Below, piece by piece: positions 24,701 through 34,400 of a stretch of 64,000 nucleotides of DNA (position 1 is its first letter; each line of letters starts with the position of its first letter). The translations under genes and the position numbers were made by a program. The notes under the pieces are model-generated. The model made no database searches and was not told the origin of the DNA. It saw nothing but the letters and a program-made list of their open reading frames with translations. This stretch comes from Lycocorax pyrrhopterus obiensis (lineage: Eukaryota; Chordata; Aves; Passeriformes; Paradisaeidae), in NCBI GenBank assembly GCA_014706295.1, contig JACSVZ010000002.1, forward strand, positions 130,333,431-130,397,430. Reading direction: 5' to 3'.

Positions 24701-25322
24701 GTGTTATCCCACTGCTGGGAAAGATCGGCGAATCCGCCTTATTTCTCGGCTGGGACAGAAGGAAATGACTGAAGATGTTTTTCTGCCAATCTTGATGAGC
24801 TACCCAAGGGCTCTCATCTGGGTCAACTTGTCACTCTTGAGAAAGGGGAACCCTGAATTACATGCCATGATTTGCATCCCAACAGAAGATGACTTGCTGC
24901 ATCTAAGCAAAGACAAACTCTTCTGTGGTCCACAAGAACCCAAACATCGTGACATATTCAAGGACAAGGTTCAGAAGCAAAAAGAGAAGAAGAAGAAAAC
25001 GGATAACGTGAAGTCTCTAGAGAGTGACCCTCCAGGCATTCCAGATGAAGAAGCAACTGAGGACCATGAAGATCTCATTCTTGGTCTTTGGTCAGATGCT
25101 CTCCCAGATGTTACTTCCCACTGCTCCAGGACTGTCTTGGGGTATGTCACTCGAGGGGATTTTTCATTGGCTACAGGCTGTGGAGAAGCACTGGGTTTTG
25201 TTAGCTTGACTGGGTTAATTTATATGTTACACAACCAGCCAGCAGATAAAAAAGGGCTTGTTTTGTTAAGGACTCCAGCATCTTTGCAGTACAGATTTGC
25301 AAGACTTAATATTGAGGTTTAA
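3605..25322 (+). CDS. POP1: POP1, RNase P/MRP scaffold subunit; gene-level span, 15 coding exons
   Basis: POP1 is the largest protein subunit of the nuclear endonucleases RNase P (tRNA 5' maturation) and RNase MRP (rRNA processing); it binds and stabilises their catalytic RNAs in the nucleolus. Fifteen exons with consensus AG/GT borders join without a frame break: coding length 3024 nt, 1007 residues plus TAA, against 1024 in human. Landmarks in order are a basic N-terminus (1-40), the POP1 N-terminal domain (about 95-260) with [30 protein letters not shown] (about 390), RLIGPLSHS (about 425), [12 protein letters not shown] (about 490), the POPLD region (about 580-640) with [20 protein letters not shown], an acidic variable linker (about 710-790), a lysine-rich patch (about 893-910), and the conserved end [13 protein letters not shown]. 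No uninterrupted in-frame ATG precedes 3605. The exons are listed separately. The product is near certain; individual splice sites were chosen by eye. Confidence 0.97.
3931..4060 (+). mobile_element. CR1 3'-end fragment in POP1 intron 1
   Basis: Plus-sense CR1 tail: GTTCCTGTGTAACCTGCTGT, then GGGGTTGGACTGGATGGTCTCCAGAG, CCTTTCCAACCCAAACTATTCTG and the degenerate terminal TATCCTGTGA. About 130 bp, strongly 5'-truncated. It lies just inside intron 1, downstream of the CpG island. Confidence 0.93.
6357..6533 (+). CDS. POP1: POP1 coding exon 2
   Basis: Acceptor TTCCAG|GA, donor ACAG|GTTTGT; enters and leaves after one nt of a codon. Encodes residues 41-99, a low-conservation Gln/Ser/Gly-rich linker with an Arg-Gly stretch ([17 protein letters not shown]) and the conserved end EMPKYIT, corresponding to human EIPKYIT. 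Confidence 0.93.
7367..7542 (+). CDS. POP1: POP1 coding exon 3
   Basis: Acceptor TTCCAG|TG, donor GAG|GTATAAGT, ends in phase 0. Encodes residues 100-158 with [18 protein letters not shown] and [13 protein letters not shown], nearly identical to human. This Arg-rich segment opens the POP1 N-terminal RNA-binding domain. Confidence 0.96.
7543..9910 (+). other. POP1 intron 3
   Basis: Bounded by GTATAAGT and a TTTAAAAAACAG acceptor. T-rich on the plus strand, with several short open frames that look like chance. No exon, repeat or RNA gene recognised. Confidence 0.8.
9911..10159 (+). CDS. POP1: POP1 coding exon 4
   Basis: 249 nt, phase 0 at both ends; acceptor AACAG|GC, donor CAG|GTACCC. Encodes residues 159-241 with a lysine-rich start, then [20 protein letters not shown] and [13 protein letters not shown]. 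This is the best-conserved block of the POP1 N-terminal domain. Confidence 0.97.
10710..10797 (+). CDS. POP1: POP1 coding exon 5
   Basis: Acceptor TTTCAG|GA, donor ACAG|GTAAAA. Encodes [20 protein letters not shown] and onward through CSIDT; human has [14 protein letters not shown] at the same place. Residues 242-270. Confidence 0.95.
11003..11399 (-). mobile_element. Candidate solo LTR of an avian endogenous retrovirus, in POP1 intron 5
   Basis: Read on the minus strand, the segment starts TGCCTAGTG and ends GGTATCA, giving TG...CA ends. It is flanked on both sides by GTAC (10999-11002 and 11400-11403), a plausible short target-site duplication. Inside, in order, are a TATA-like GAGTATAAAC (about 11265-11274), blocks with CATCTTGG and CTCTGGCTCCCCAGGG, and a poly(A) signal AATAAA (11067-11072). 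No gag, pol or env frames adjoin it, so it is a solo LTR at most. The family is not assigned. Confidence 0.65.
11543..11718 (+). CDS. POP1: POP1 coding exon 6
   Basis: Acceptor TTTTTTAG|GA, donor CAG|GTGCTT, ends in phase 0. Encodes residues 271-329 with [30 protein letters not shown] and [12 protein letters not shown] (human has LGPVTFIWK and QLWIWLHPTLKQ). Confidence 0.95.
12337..12587 (+). CDS. POP1: POP1 coding exon 7
   Basis: Acceptor TTCTTAAG|GA, donor ATCAG|GTTTGT. Encodes residues 330-412 plus two nt: a variable Glu/Lys-rich part followed by [20 protein letters not shown] and TTGIAI. Human has the same KKIIGDGTR...YSWI...TTGI order. Confidence 0.95.
12718..12811 (+). CDS. POP1: POP1 coding exon 8
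   Basis: Acceptor GTTTCAG|TG, donor AACA|GTAAGG, ends in phase 0. Encodes [20 protein letters not shown] and [12 protein letters not shown], matching human [21 protein letters not shown]. Confidence 0.95.
13587..13698 (+). CDS. POP1: POP1 coding exon 9
   Basis: Acceptor TTTCCAG|GA, donor GAAG|GTATTT. Encodes [20 protein letters not shown] and onward to AIFELLE, corresponding to human HRWWIETCKK...AIFELLGG. Residues 445-481. Confidence 0.93.
14602..14721 (+). CDS. POP1: POP1 coding exon 10
   Basis: Acceptor TTTTTAAAG|GG, donor CCAAG|GTAAAA; one nt in, one nt out. Encodes residues 482-521 with [20 protein letters not shown], nearly identical to human [19 protein letters not shown]. Confidence 0.95.
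14937..15010 (+). pseudogene. tRNA-like sequence (tRNA pseudogene or tRNA-derived retroelement)
   Basis: A perfect T-arm, CCAGG-TTCGAAT-CCTGG (14982-14998), contains the consensus RNA polymerase III B box GGTTCGAATCC. The flanking TGGTCTT (14937-14943) pairs over seven positions, with one G:U, with AAGGCCA (15000-15006); an A and then CCA follow at 15007-15010. An anticodon-type stem TCTGT/ACAGA is present, but its loop has eight bases. The D-arm (GCTCAGTGGAAGC) is incomplete and one extra C sits before the acceptor strand. These defects argue against a working tRNA. A CCA in the DNA would fit reverse transcription of a mature tRNA. No isotype is assigned. Confidence 0.5.
17468..17493. repeat. 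Poly-T run, 26 bases
   Basis: An uninterrupted T-run in POP1 intron 10. No recognisable retroelement body adjoins it, so it is listed as a simple repeat. Confidence 0.95.
18196..18715 (-). mobile_element. Candidate solo LTR in POP1 intron 10
   Basis: On the minus strand the block reads TGTGTCTGGTGG... and ends near ...ATACTGCA. Toward its 3' end it carries TATTTAAG and then GTGCAATAAAGGC, a poly(A) signal at 18256-18251, followed by CTTTGCAC and CATCTTGTGTGCGGAGTC, as expected for an R-U5 region. The interior is GC-richer than the intron. The ends are uncertain: flanking AAAAC and AACAC match at only four of five bases. No internal retroviral genes adjoin it. Confidence 0.55.
20164..20279 (+). 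CDS. POP1: POP1 coding exon 11
   Basis: Acceptor TTTGTAG|AT, donor ACAG|GTAACT, ends in phase 0. Encodes [20 protein letters not shown] and ENKISEQ (human [27 protein letters not shown]). Residues 522-560. Confidence 0.95.
21569..21760 (+). CDS. POP1: POP1 coding exon 12
   Basis: 192 nt, phase 0 at both ends; acceptor CTTCTCAG|GA, donor TTTC|GTAAGT. Encodes residues 561-624 with [40 protein letters not shown] and [13 protein letters not shown]. This starts the POPLD-type region, the second hallmark of the POP1 family. Confidence 0.97.
22623..22777 (+). CDS. POP1: POP1 coding exon 13
   Basis: Acceptor TATAACAG|AT, donor AACG|GTAACA, leaves two nt. Encodes [20 protein letters not shown] and the DFPDCQAG block (human [20 protein letters not shown]). 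Residues 625-675. Confidence 0.95.
23519..23860 (+). CDS. POP1: POP1 coding exon 14
   Basis: Acceptor CATTTAG|AC, donor CTCAG|GTATGT; two nt in and two nt out. Begins [20 protein letters not shown] (human [20 protein letters not shown]), then a Glu/Thr/Ser-rich linker poorly conserved with human. Residues 676-789. Confidence 0.93.
24668..25322 (+). CDS. POP1: POP1 coding exon 15 with stop codon
   Basis: Acceptor TTTTAATAG|GA; 655 nt to TAA at 25320-25322. Encodes [32 protein letters not shown], a basic patch [37 protein letters not shown] and [15 protein letters not shown], ending [13 protein letters not shown]. The human C-terminus has the same order of blocks and ends [13 protein letters not shown]. 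Confidence 0.97.
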
Positions 25323-25827
25323 GTATCATTGCAGTGCAGTAGAATGCCAAAAATACCAAAGAATTCTGTTTTGTATTCTGTGGCCTTTCTGATTTGTCTC
25401 AAATTTGAGGTTATTCTGAGCTCTAAGATCGTGAAATAATTAGAAAGCTTTTTAGGATTATTCAAGAAAATAACTAATGCATAAACAGACTAGCATTACT
25501 TTTGATGTCTGCATTGCTAAGGATTTCTGACAGATTGTTATCATGATCTTCTTTATCTCTAAAGAAGCATATTCTTCATTTTTTTTCTCCTCAAAGCAGT
25601 GGATGCTATAACAATGTACAGGAAATCATCATTTTCATTTTAGAAGTCTTTGCTCAGATGGACTGTAACTTTACAGTGCACTTTCACATGTAACTGCATG
25701 CAATCTGATCCAGTGTATATAGCAAGTGGCTTTCCTGATTCCTCGTATCTGAGTACATGTGGCTGCAGTGCAACAGAGCTATGTAGAGAAACCTGGTATG
25801 GAAAGCTGAATGCTTAAGTGAAATGCA

Positions 25828-25833
25828 AATAAA
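25828..25833 (+). terminator. Proximal poly(A) signal AATAAA of POP1
   Basis: Canonical AATAAA about 0.5 kb after the POP1 stop, in GCAAATAAAATATAGCC. No strongly GT-rich element follows at once, so its use is uncertain. Confidence 0.45.
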
Positions 25834-26333
25834 ATATAGCCCAGCTATGTAATTTTGAATTATAGCAACTGGAGCTTTTAAACTGGAAAGCATATCAGTC
25901 TGCCTCCCTAGTCTGAAACACAATAAGCCTTTCAGATGCAAATTGCTAGTGGCGGGTCAGCATACATTTTCTGTTAATAATAGGGGATATTTTTGTTCCT
26001 TAAAACATGAATTTATTTTTGTATGGAATGTGTTAGAATTGAAGGTTTCTTCATGTTACAGTACGGTTCATGAATATTGTTCAAACAATCATAAAACTTG
26101 TAAAATATGCTGGGGGTAAAGGGAGAAAGGTGTTTAATTTGCCTGGGACAGTGTGGGTAGGTTGCTTGTGTTTGGTATTTTGTTGGGGTTTTTTTTAATA
26201 ATAGCCTTAAGCATCTAGCCATTCCTGAGTTAAGGAACTTGAAAAGGAATTTACAGTAATACACTGTAGTTTAGTAGCAGCGTGATAAAAATATATGCCA
26301 GTTGGTAAAATTATCCTGAAATGATCATGTACA

Positions 26334-26339
26334 AATAAA
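26334..26339 (+). terminator. Distal poly(A) signal AATAAA of POP1
   Basis: Canonical AATAAA in GTACAAATAAAAATG, about 1 kb after the stop and followed by TG- and T-rich sequence. The better candidate for the gene end. Confidence 0.55.
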
Positions 26340-26360
26340 AATGTAATGTATTCTTGAGTC

Positions 26361-29300
26361 AGTAGTCTATTGACTAAGTTTGATTCTTAGAGACATTAAA
26401 CATGGATCAGTTAATGACTTTTTCTTTCTAAATGTCACTGTTCAGCTTAATTTCCTCTTTCACAGTTTTGTTTGAAAGTCTTAGGCAAATTTATTAATGT
26501 TGGCTGGAGTTGTTGGAGGAAAGATTTAGTGTGCCTTACCCTCAAAATCATTAAAATTTAGGACCATTTAAATACGGCACACACATGGGAAAGGAGGAGG
26601 AACATCTGATTGCGAGGGAAGTATTGGAAGTGGGGCTGGATTCTTTTTTTAAAAGTCTTCAGAAGACGGAATGTAGAATGTGCACCTGCAATGGGAGCTG
26701 TGGTGGCATGTGGGAAAGAAAGATGCAGTTTCCAGCACAGCTTGGATTGCAGCTCCTTGAGAAATCATGCTGAATGGCTCCTCACTGCTCACCTTTTGTG
26801 CACCTGATAAAGCAATCATGGTCCCAGACAGGTCCTGGGAAGCATCTGCGGGAAAGCCAGCAGATGGCCCCAGAGGAAAGAGCTTGGTGCTGGCAGGGCT
26901 GGGATTCACACGCTCCTGGCGTGTGACTGTGAGTGCTGCAGCCTGTAGGTACGTGTGAATAAGGAGCCCCTTAAACTTTACAGCCTGGCTGCTCTGATCA
27001 AGTTCTCTCGTGGTAATAATCCTGGCTTTAATGAACCTTTTTTGAATTGTAAGCCCGATTGAAATATTTCTAGGATCACAGTTTCCAGAGCTGTGCTTCA
27101 TGGGAAGAAAGGAGGGGAGGTGATGTTTATATGGTTTTTTCCCTCGTCACCTCCCTCATCTTCTTAATAGATACATATTTTCTTGCCTCAATAGACCTGG
27201 CTTGTATGTGGGAAAGAAAAGGAAGCCCCCACCCAAGCTATCATTTTTTCTTTTCTGCTTGTAGATCTTTTGTTCACTGAGTCTTTCCCAGGTTTTTATT
27301 TTTTAAAAAAAACATCTGGAGTCTTTCCTTTTTTTTCTTCCTATTGGTAATTTCTGCCAGGTTTTCATTTTGACACTTCCTGTTACTTTTCTTTGATTTC
27401 CATTCTCTATTTTTGATTTATGATCCTTGTCTCTGGTGAGCCAATGAACAGAAACTGGAACCCAAGTGCATCCTGTTCTGTATATCTTGTAATATTGTTA
27501 CACAGTTGTTTTCCTTTAAGTCAATGATTTATGCCTTGAGACTTCACTCCTTGTAAAATACACTGCAAACCAGATAAGTTAAAAATGCTTAAAACTCTCA
27601 GCCAAAATTTGTCAGAAAAGTACTGTGACTTTATGTAGCTGCAAGGAAATTTTTATCTGTGGTTGCGATTTCCAGATTCCAAGTGTCTCAAGGGTGACTT
27701 AGTCATAAAAACCATGTCAACACCGGATAATCAAACTGTGGATAATTAAACCTGTGTTATCTGTGCATCAGCTGTGCAGTATGTCTGTGCTCATCACGTT
27801 GAATCAGGTGTAGCTTACAGCACACATCTGCTCTTACTGCAGTTGCTACACGTTGGTTAACTACCCCAGAGCATCTGGATCAGCTCCTGTGGGCTGCGAT
27901 ACACGAGCATTTTTGGGAAGCTCTGGCCTCGTGAAAGCAGCTCTCACAAGCTCTCCGGCTCCCATGCTGTCCTCCAGATAACTTTCTCAAAATGGATGCC
28001 AGCACAAACCCTTAGCTCTCATTCTGTGCTTGGCAAGAGCTTTTGGAAGCTAAAATGAAGCACAGAAGGCAATTTTGGCATTCTCTGTAGCACGGTGAGG
28101 AGGCTGAATGGTAACACACTGCTCCTGTAGCTCTTTCTGTGGCTCCCTCAGAGCAGCTGTGTAAATGCTGCATTTGACTCACCTTGTGAAGGGTCTTTTC
28201 CCATTCTGAACCATGACTTCCATGGTAGTTGCCTGCTCTGTTGACAGGCACAGTGACTAATGCACCTACCAAGCTGAGGCTCTCCAAGATACACATTCTT
28301 TACCATTGCAAATCCAGAAAATGAGGTTGCAGAGGAGGGTGGTGATTACTCTGTGGGATGAAGTGAGGTAGGACTGGGGCAAGATTGTTATGTGTTTGTT
28401 AAAGATGTTCAGGGCAATCCGTTTAGCAGCTTGTAGGTAATGGAAGAAATTACCTGGCAGAAAGGCAGTTAGGGTTGTTGAAACAAATCTGGGAAAATAA
28501 TTGACAGGGTGTCAGACTGCTCAATGGAGATACAAGCCTTGGGGGATCATGGCATACACAGACGAAGAGTTGTCAAATGCAGCATGACAGTTTTCTTTCA
28601 GTGCTCTAAATCTGGAAGAGCCAGATATGTCAAACCTGATCCATTCTCATGTCCATGTGAGGTAGGTAGTAGGAACAGAGCTCGGGGGATTAAACCACCA
28701 AAGGCAGATTTCTGAAGCGCTCAGACTGAGAAAAGCAGATAAGCAATAGCATTGTTCTATTTTCCAAGAATACAGCATACAGAAAACCCCAACCCAAAAT
28801 CCCATGCTTCTAAATGATCTTCCCAGAGGTGAGCAATGTAAACAGCACTCACAATTTACCTCTTGCAAATTCAACTCAGCTGTACTAGAGTTCTTTGCAA
28901 ACACTGGTCTTGTCAAATCCCTGCAAGAGCAAGTAAACTTGTATGGAACAATGGGAACTCGGAAAGGACAGAGGATATGGGCTGAAACCATTTTGTGGCA
29001 GCTTTGAGAGTCAGAGCCAGCTTGACACTGGACAAAATAATGAGTTCAAGGTAGTTTGCAAAGTAGGTGGAGTGACAAAAGACAAAACACAGCTTTTATT
29101 TATTGCATTGGGTCTCTTAAAGAATTTCCGTTTCTGCTACAGTAGGAACATGCTTGCAACAGAATGATTTTTTTTTTTAAAACTTTTTTTAGATGCTCCA
29201 AGATGTGTGTAACATCTCCCACCATCAGCTTGCTTGACACATTTTAGCTGTCTTTTCGTCATGGGCTTACAGTAGTGCTGCTATTCTGACAGCTTTGCCC

Positions 29301-31330
29301 AGCTACGTCCAATTCTTAAGAAATAAAATCAAAACGACATTCAGGACACAGCAAGAGTAAAGCAGAGAACATAAAAAGCAGTCTGAGGGAACAGAGTGAC
29401 TCAAATTTCATGATCCAAATATGTGCGGATTTTCTGCAATTTCTAGAAAGGATGGTGCAATTCAATATTTCATTTCATCTCAAGATCAAATAAATAGCCA
29501 GGATGAGAAACCTGTTTCAGCTCAGTCCTTCTCTCAGCATCCTGTTTCTTAGCCCAGAAAATATGTTTTTTTAAAAAAGACCAAAATGGTTGTGATGGAT
29601 GGAAGAGCTCAAGCACCTGCAAACCCATGTATCCATCAAAGCTCTCTCTCACATCACTTCTCTTCTGGGTTTGCTCTCTTTTTTCATATTAGATAATATT
29701 AAAGGCTTTTTATTTTTTTGTCTTTAACAAAACGATGAAATAAAAACAAATGTGGACAGGCAAACAATGAGGTATCTAGAGCTTTATTACTCATAGATGA
29801 CTTTAAGTGCCACCTCAGGAATAAGCCCCCTCCTTCTCCCCACTGGACACACCCCAGTTGTTTTAACTGTGCCTCTAGTCATGAATGCTGTGTGTCTACA
29901 GTTGTAATTATTTATAAATACCATACATATACTTCTAAAAATCTTACCTGTGTTGTACCAGGCGTCATCCAAGAAAGCTCCAACCCACAGGCAAAGCCCA
30001 TTGCTCAGAATGAGCTGGGTTGGGTGGGAAAGAGGGATCATACACATCGAGGTCTGTTAACTGTTCTTTAGCACTGGAAAAAAACCAGAGCGCATGCACA
30101 GAAAAACAAACTGTAAATCTGCAATTAAAAATACACTTTTCAGATGGGAAGCTGCTTAATGCAGTGATTTTTGATTTCTTTTTAAGATGCATGTGGAAGT
30201 AGTTTCGGTACAGACCAGCAGGGATTAAAGGGTTAACAGTAGATGATTTATTTTCTTGTAGGACAGAGTGTCTTACAGGAATCAATTGCATCCAGGTTTT
30301 CTGAATATTTTTGCAATGCAATAATTCTTTTAAATTAGTTGGCAAATACATGAAGGGGGTTCCAAATGAAGGCACAAAAATTTATGAAATTGGTTGAGAA
30401 CTGTAACCAGTTGTTTTCGTTTTTTCAAAGAGAAGCAGATGAAAATGAGTGTTAGTACATAGCAGTCTGAGGAATGTCTTAAAAAAGAATTAATTGTTGT
30501 TTCTCTTAGTCTTTTTAGGTCTTTCACTGAGCTACTGTATTTTGAGGCATTAATTATTTGTATTCATTGGAGTTAATTATTAAAAAACAATAGGTGTAGT
30601 TTCTGTTGGTGTCTTTGAGAACTTACTTTTATGCCAATAGGCAGCACAGTGGCACAATTTCTAAAATTGCAACCCCAAAACTACAGATTTCTGTATCTCC
30701 CCACACCTGAAGCTGGGACAGAGGAGGTTTATGGGGTGTTGCAGGTGTCCGGCAGCAGCCAGCGGGACACGCCCTGGAGCCTGAGAAAACAACCTCAGCA
30801 GAAGTTGCTTTTGGAGCGATGTGACCGCACCCTCTGTCAAAAGCTGTGGAAGCCAGTCCTTCCCATGCAAAACTCTGGAGTCCTTTGATGTTGGAGAAGG
30901 AAGGGTAAGTCTAAAAAATAGCTCGGAGATCCTGAACCTGGCATTCTCTGTTAATTTGGTGGGGGGGAGGAAAAAAGAAAGCAAGCTTTCCTTTTTTAGG
31001 TTAGTAGACATGTAGAAGATTAGTTTTACTCCTTTTTGGATTATCCAACAAAAGCAGAAATATCCAGAAAATAGCGACTCCTTCTTTGCCTGAAGACTTG
31101 TTTGTGGTGTCGTAGGCCACCAACCCCTTTCTGTGGTACAACAGGCTCTGTAACACCAGAGCTCACCGACGGTACAAGATGCTGTTGTGCAAGTGTTTGC
31201 ACATGGCCTAATACACGACACACGGGGTAAGAGGCTTCCTAATGAACAGACATTTAAATCTCTGCTTCCCTTGGAGCAAATAATTTTCTTTGATAGCCTG
31301 AGGAGCAAAAGAGGCTTCACACATCTTTAA
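26361..31330. other. Intergenic DNA between POP1 and NIPAL2, part 1
   Basis: No protein similarity is recognised. Open frames up to 219 codons occur (see 30641-30904). There is a short T-run near 29169-29178. No RNA gene or clear transposon is seen. Confidence 0.6.
30641..30904 (+). other. Exon-like block of unknown status
   Basis: A locally GC-richer block bounded by ATGCCAATAG on the left and a strong donor AGG|GTAAGT on the right. Both strands are unusually open: a plus-strand frame ends at 30888 inside the block, and a 219-codon minus-strand frame covers 30661-31320. No protein family is recognised in either direction. It could be a non-coding RNA exon or chance. Confidence 0.2.
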
Positions 31331-31460
31331 AATCATAGAAGCATTGAATGGTTTGGGTTGGAAGGAACCTTAAAGATTTCCTAGTTCCAACCCCCCCTGC
31401 CATGGGCAGGGACGCCTCCCACTAGACCAGGTTGCTCAAAGCCCCGTCCAGCCTGGCTCC
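31331..31460 (-). mobile_element. CR1 3'-end fragment
   Basis: Plus strand shows the CR1 reverse complement: AATCATAGAAGCATTGAATG, then GTTTGGGTTGGAAGGAACCT, CCAACCCCCCCTGCCATGGG and CACTAGACCAGGTTGCTC. About 130 bp of 3' end, sense on the minus strand, intergenic. Confidence 0.95.
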
Positions 31461-34400
31461 CCCCCATGATTTCATACTCTGTGTCCTCACCATTTGGTGT
31501 GGAAGAGTTCATTTTTTGATAACTTTCCTATAGAAGTGTAGTAAAGACCACAGAAGAGGGAACAGCTGCGTCTATGCTCCAACTGTCTTTTAAATTCCAC
31601 TTTCATCCTATTCTGAGTAAATATTGGCCTTTACTTTGAAACACTGTATTTTTTATTCAGATTTCCTTGTGTAAAAGACCATCAAAATCTGAAAGATTAC
31701 TGTCCCACAGTACAAGGAGGGATGCTGTTAGTTTGGCCAAATAGCTATCAAAAATATGCAGGAAATACAACCTAAATTCATTTTTCTCCAAATGTTTTCT
31801 GCAGTCGAGATCCCAGGCTATTAGATTAACTCCAGGGACTATAAAGACAATAACTTGAACTACAAGTCCCAGGACAGTAGCCAGGTTTTGTGTAGTCTTC
31901 AGGGATGGGAACAAAAATCCCCACCAAAAATAATAACTTCCTTTCACCATTGAAAATAGTGAACTCCACATGTCAGCTGGATTTCAGAGTCTATTAAGCA
32001 GTAAGAGAGGTCAACTCTTCTATCTGCAAGGTCATGAAATTGATGACCATTAAAACTTGATTCTTATCCAAATCCATTTGTAAAATTAATTTGCATATTT
32101 TCAAGGACATAAATTACTCTGTAGGGACTTAGACTTGGAGAAGAGCATACAAGTATGTTTTCTCCTTTTCAGTCATCAAGATGCTAAGAGCACCGAATAT
32201 TGAAAAATATTAAAAGCTTCAGCCAATCTCCTAACTGAAGCTTGAGTCTCCTTCTCAAACAGGAGCTAAACAGGGTTTCTGACCTCACAGACAGGATATA
32301 CCTTTATCCCATAACATGAAATTGTAGAAAACCCTTAAAAGATTGTCCTTTGAACTTTGGTTTCTGTCATTAAAATTTCCTTTGGTATGACACCTGTCTT
32401 CTTTCCCAGACTGCTGTAGGCATCCTTCTATTGACTGAGCCTTCTGCTGTGTGTACCTTCATTTTTTGTCATGGTAATGTTTTTTCAAGTGGAAAATACT
32501 ATGGGAAAGAATGAAAAGCGGATACTTTTTCTAAGCTCTAAGACATCCAGGTATGTTTTCCCAAATCTGAAGCAATATATCTTACAGGAGACTCCATACA
32601 GTATGGGTTTTCCAATAAATTAAAATATTTGTTAAAATAAAAAATACAAATATTTTAAATAGGTTTTCTGTTTCCAATTTCAATCCCTGAAATACACTTG
32701 GATAAACTGGCAGAGCATTTCTCTTCCCCAAGTCTCTTTTGTGCTCCAGCATGTACTCAGAATTGATTCCTTTCCTCTAAAGAATAAAACCATCAATCTC
32801 TATATCCTGCCACTTCAAATTCAAGCCGAATGCTGAAGAGAAAAAAAATAGTGGTTGGCAGATCTTGGAGAGGGAGCCAGGAGTGCCAGCTCATCCAGCA
32901 GAAAATTTCATGTGGAACAATTCCTAGTCCAAGGAAACCAGACCAAAACTCTCACTTTAACATCCATCATTGACAGAAACAAAAGCTGTCGTGTTTCTGA
33001 GTGTGTTCCAACTTAATGAAGGGACAAGGAAAAAAAGAGGAACCCCCAACTGTGACAGCACATATGAACAACATCTCTTCACGAGGGAAATAAAGCCCCG
33101 AATTAAAATTTATGGCTTCCCAGTAGCATTACATACCCTGGGAACAGTGAATGTTTTGTTCCTTCCCAAAATGACAAGTGTTAAGATCGTAAAATCAAAC
33201 TCAACTGGAGTAGCAAATTGATTCTAGACTATCTAGTTCTTGCAGGCTATGTCATGCCGAGTGGAGTTGATGGTTGGTTGCCTAGGGTAGCAAAATATTA
33301 GGAATAACACAGTATTTAGTGGCTGTTCCTTCTGAGCGTGCCTCCAAGAGGGGAGGAGGTGTGTTCATGTGTTACTGTGCTTAGCACAGCAGAAACCCTA
33401 GAACTGAGTCAGTCCTGAGTGTTGCCTTTCTAGCCAACTTTCCAACAGCAATGAACTAATAGCATTTCCAAAGGTTAACATTTCTGTAACTTTGCCAAAT
33501 GGTAGGGTCATGCCCTGTTTTTCTGCTTAATACAACTTACTTCTCTCATTTTTTTTCTCATGACCTTTTCCCCACTATTTGCCACCATCCATTTTGGCCC
33601 TTTCCCGTGTTGCTACAGACCTCTAACATACTTCAGTATTTGTGTTTTGCTCTGTCTGCAAGGAAGGGCTGCAGAGCTGCTGTAGCAATAATGACTCTGC
33701 CTAAGCTGTAGCTGCTAACCATGCAACAAACAAGGCAGGTCTGAAACTTCTTCTTAACAATGTTTTTCACAAGTATGGTGTTTTAATCTTTTCCCCTTGG
33801 ATGTTATATGCTGTTCCTGATACAGCTATTGTGATATCTCAGAGGCCCTAAAGAGATTCTGGCTTCTGTGCCTCGGTGCCATCTCCTGTGGCAATAAAGC
33901 TGTTCAGTAGCACAATATGCACTGAGGACTGATCACGTATTTACCAAGTAGAGATGCCGCTCTCAACCAAAAAAAGTAAGAGACAGAAGTAGGAGATGAT
34001 TCCAGTGCAAAGATGTCAGTCTTCTGCAGAGGTCTCTGAAGAGATGGCCAATATTTACTGTACCCTAGTGTAGTTTATTGGGCTCTATTATTCCCTAGTT
34101 CTCAAAGACATCGATCTTCAGAACTAAACCCACTGTGACCGTGTTCTCCAGTTAGATGTCCAACTTGTCTGCATTTTTGGAGAATGGTGCATTTTTTGTA
34201 GCCCAACAACCTCTGCAGGTGACACAGCAGAAGAACTCACACAGTGAGCAGGAGGCAGCCCACAAGCCTTGTCCAAATTCTCATCTGCAGCCAGCGAACT
34301 GCTAAACTTGCAGGGCTGAGGCTTACAGAGGACACCTCTGCTAACAATTTTGTCATAGCAAGAGCTCACCCTGGGCGTGGGGTTTGTCCTCCTCTCCAGA

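Larger units (their letters stand above)
25323..26360 (+). other. POP1: Likely POP1 3' UTR
   Basis: AT-rich sequence after the stop with two AATAAA signals, at 25828-25833 and 26334-26339. The distal one would give a 3' UTR of about 1 kb, the proximal one about 0.5 kb. Cleavage sites were not determined. Confidence 0.6.
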
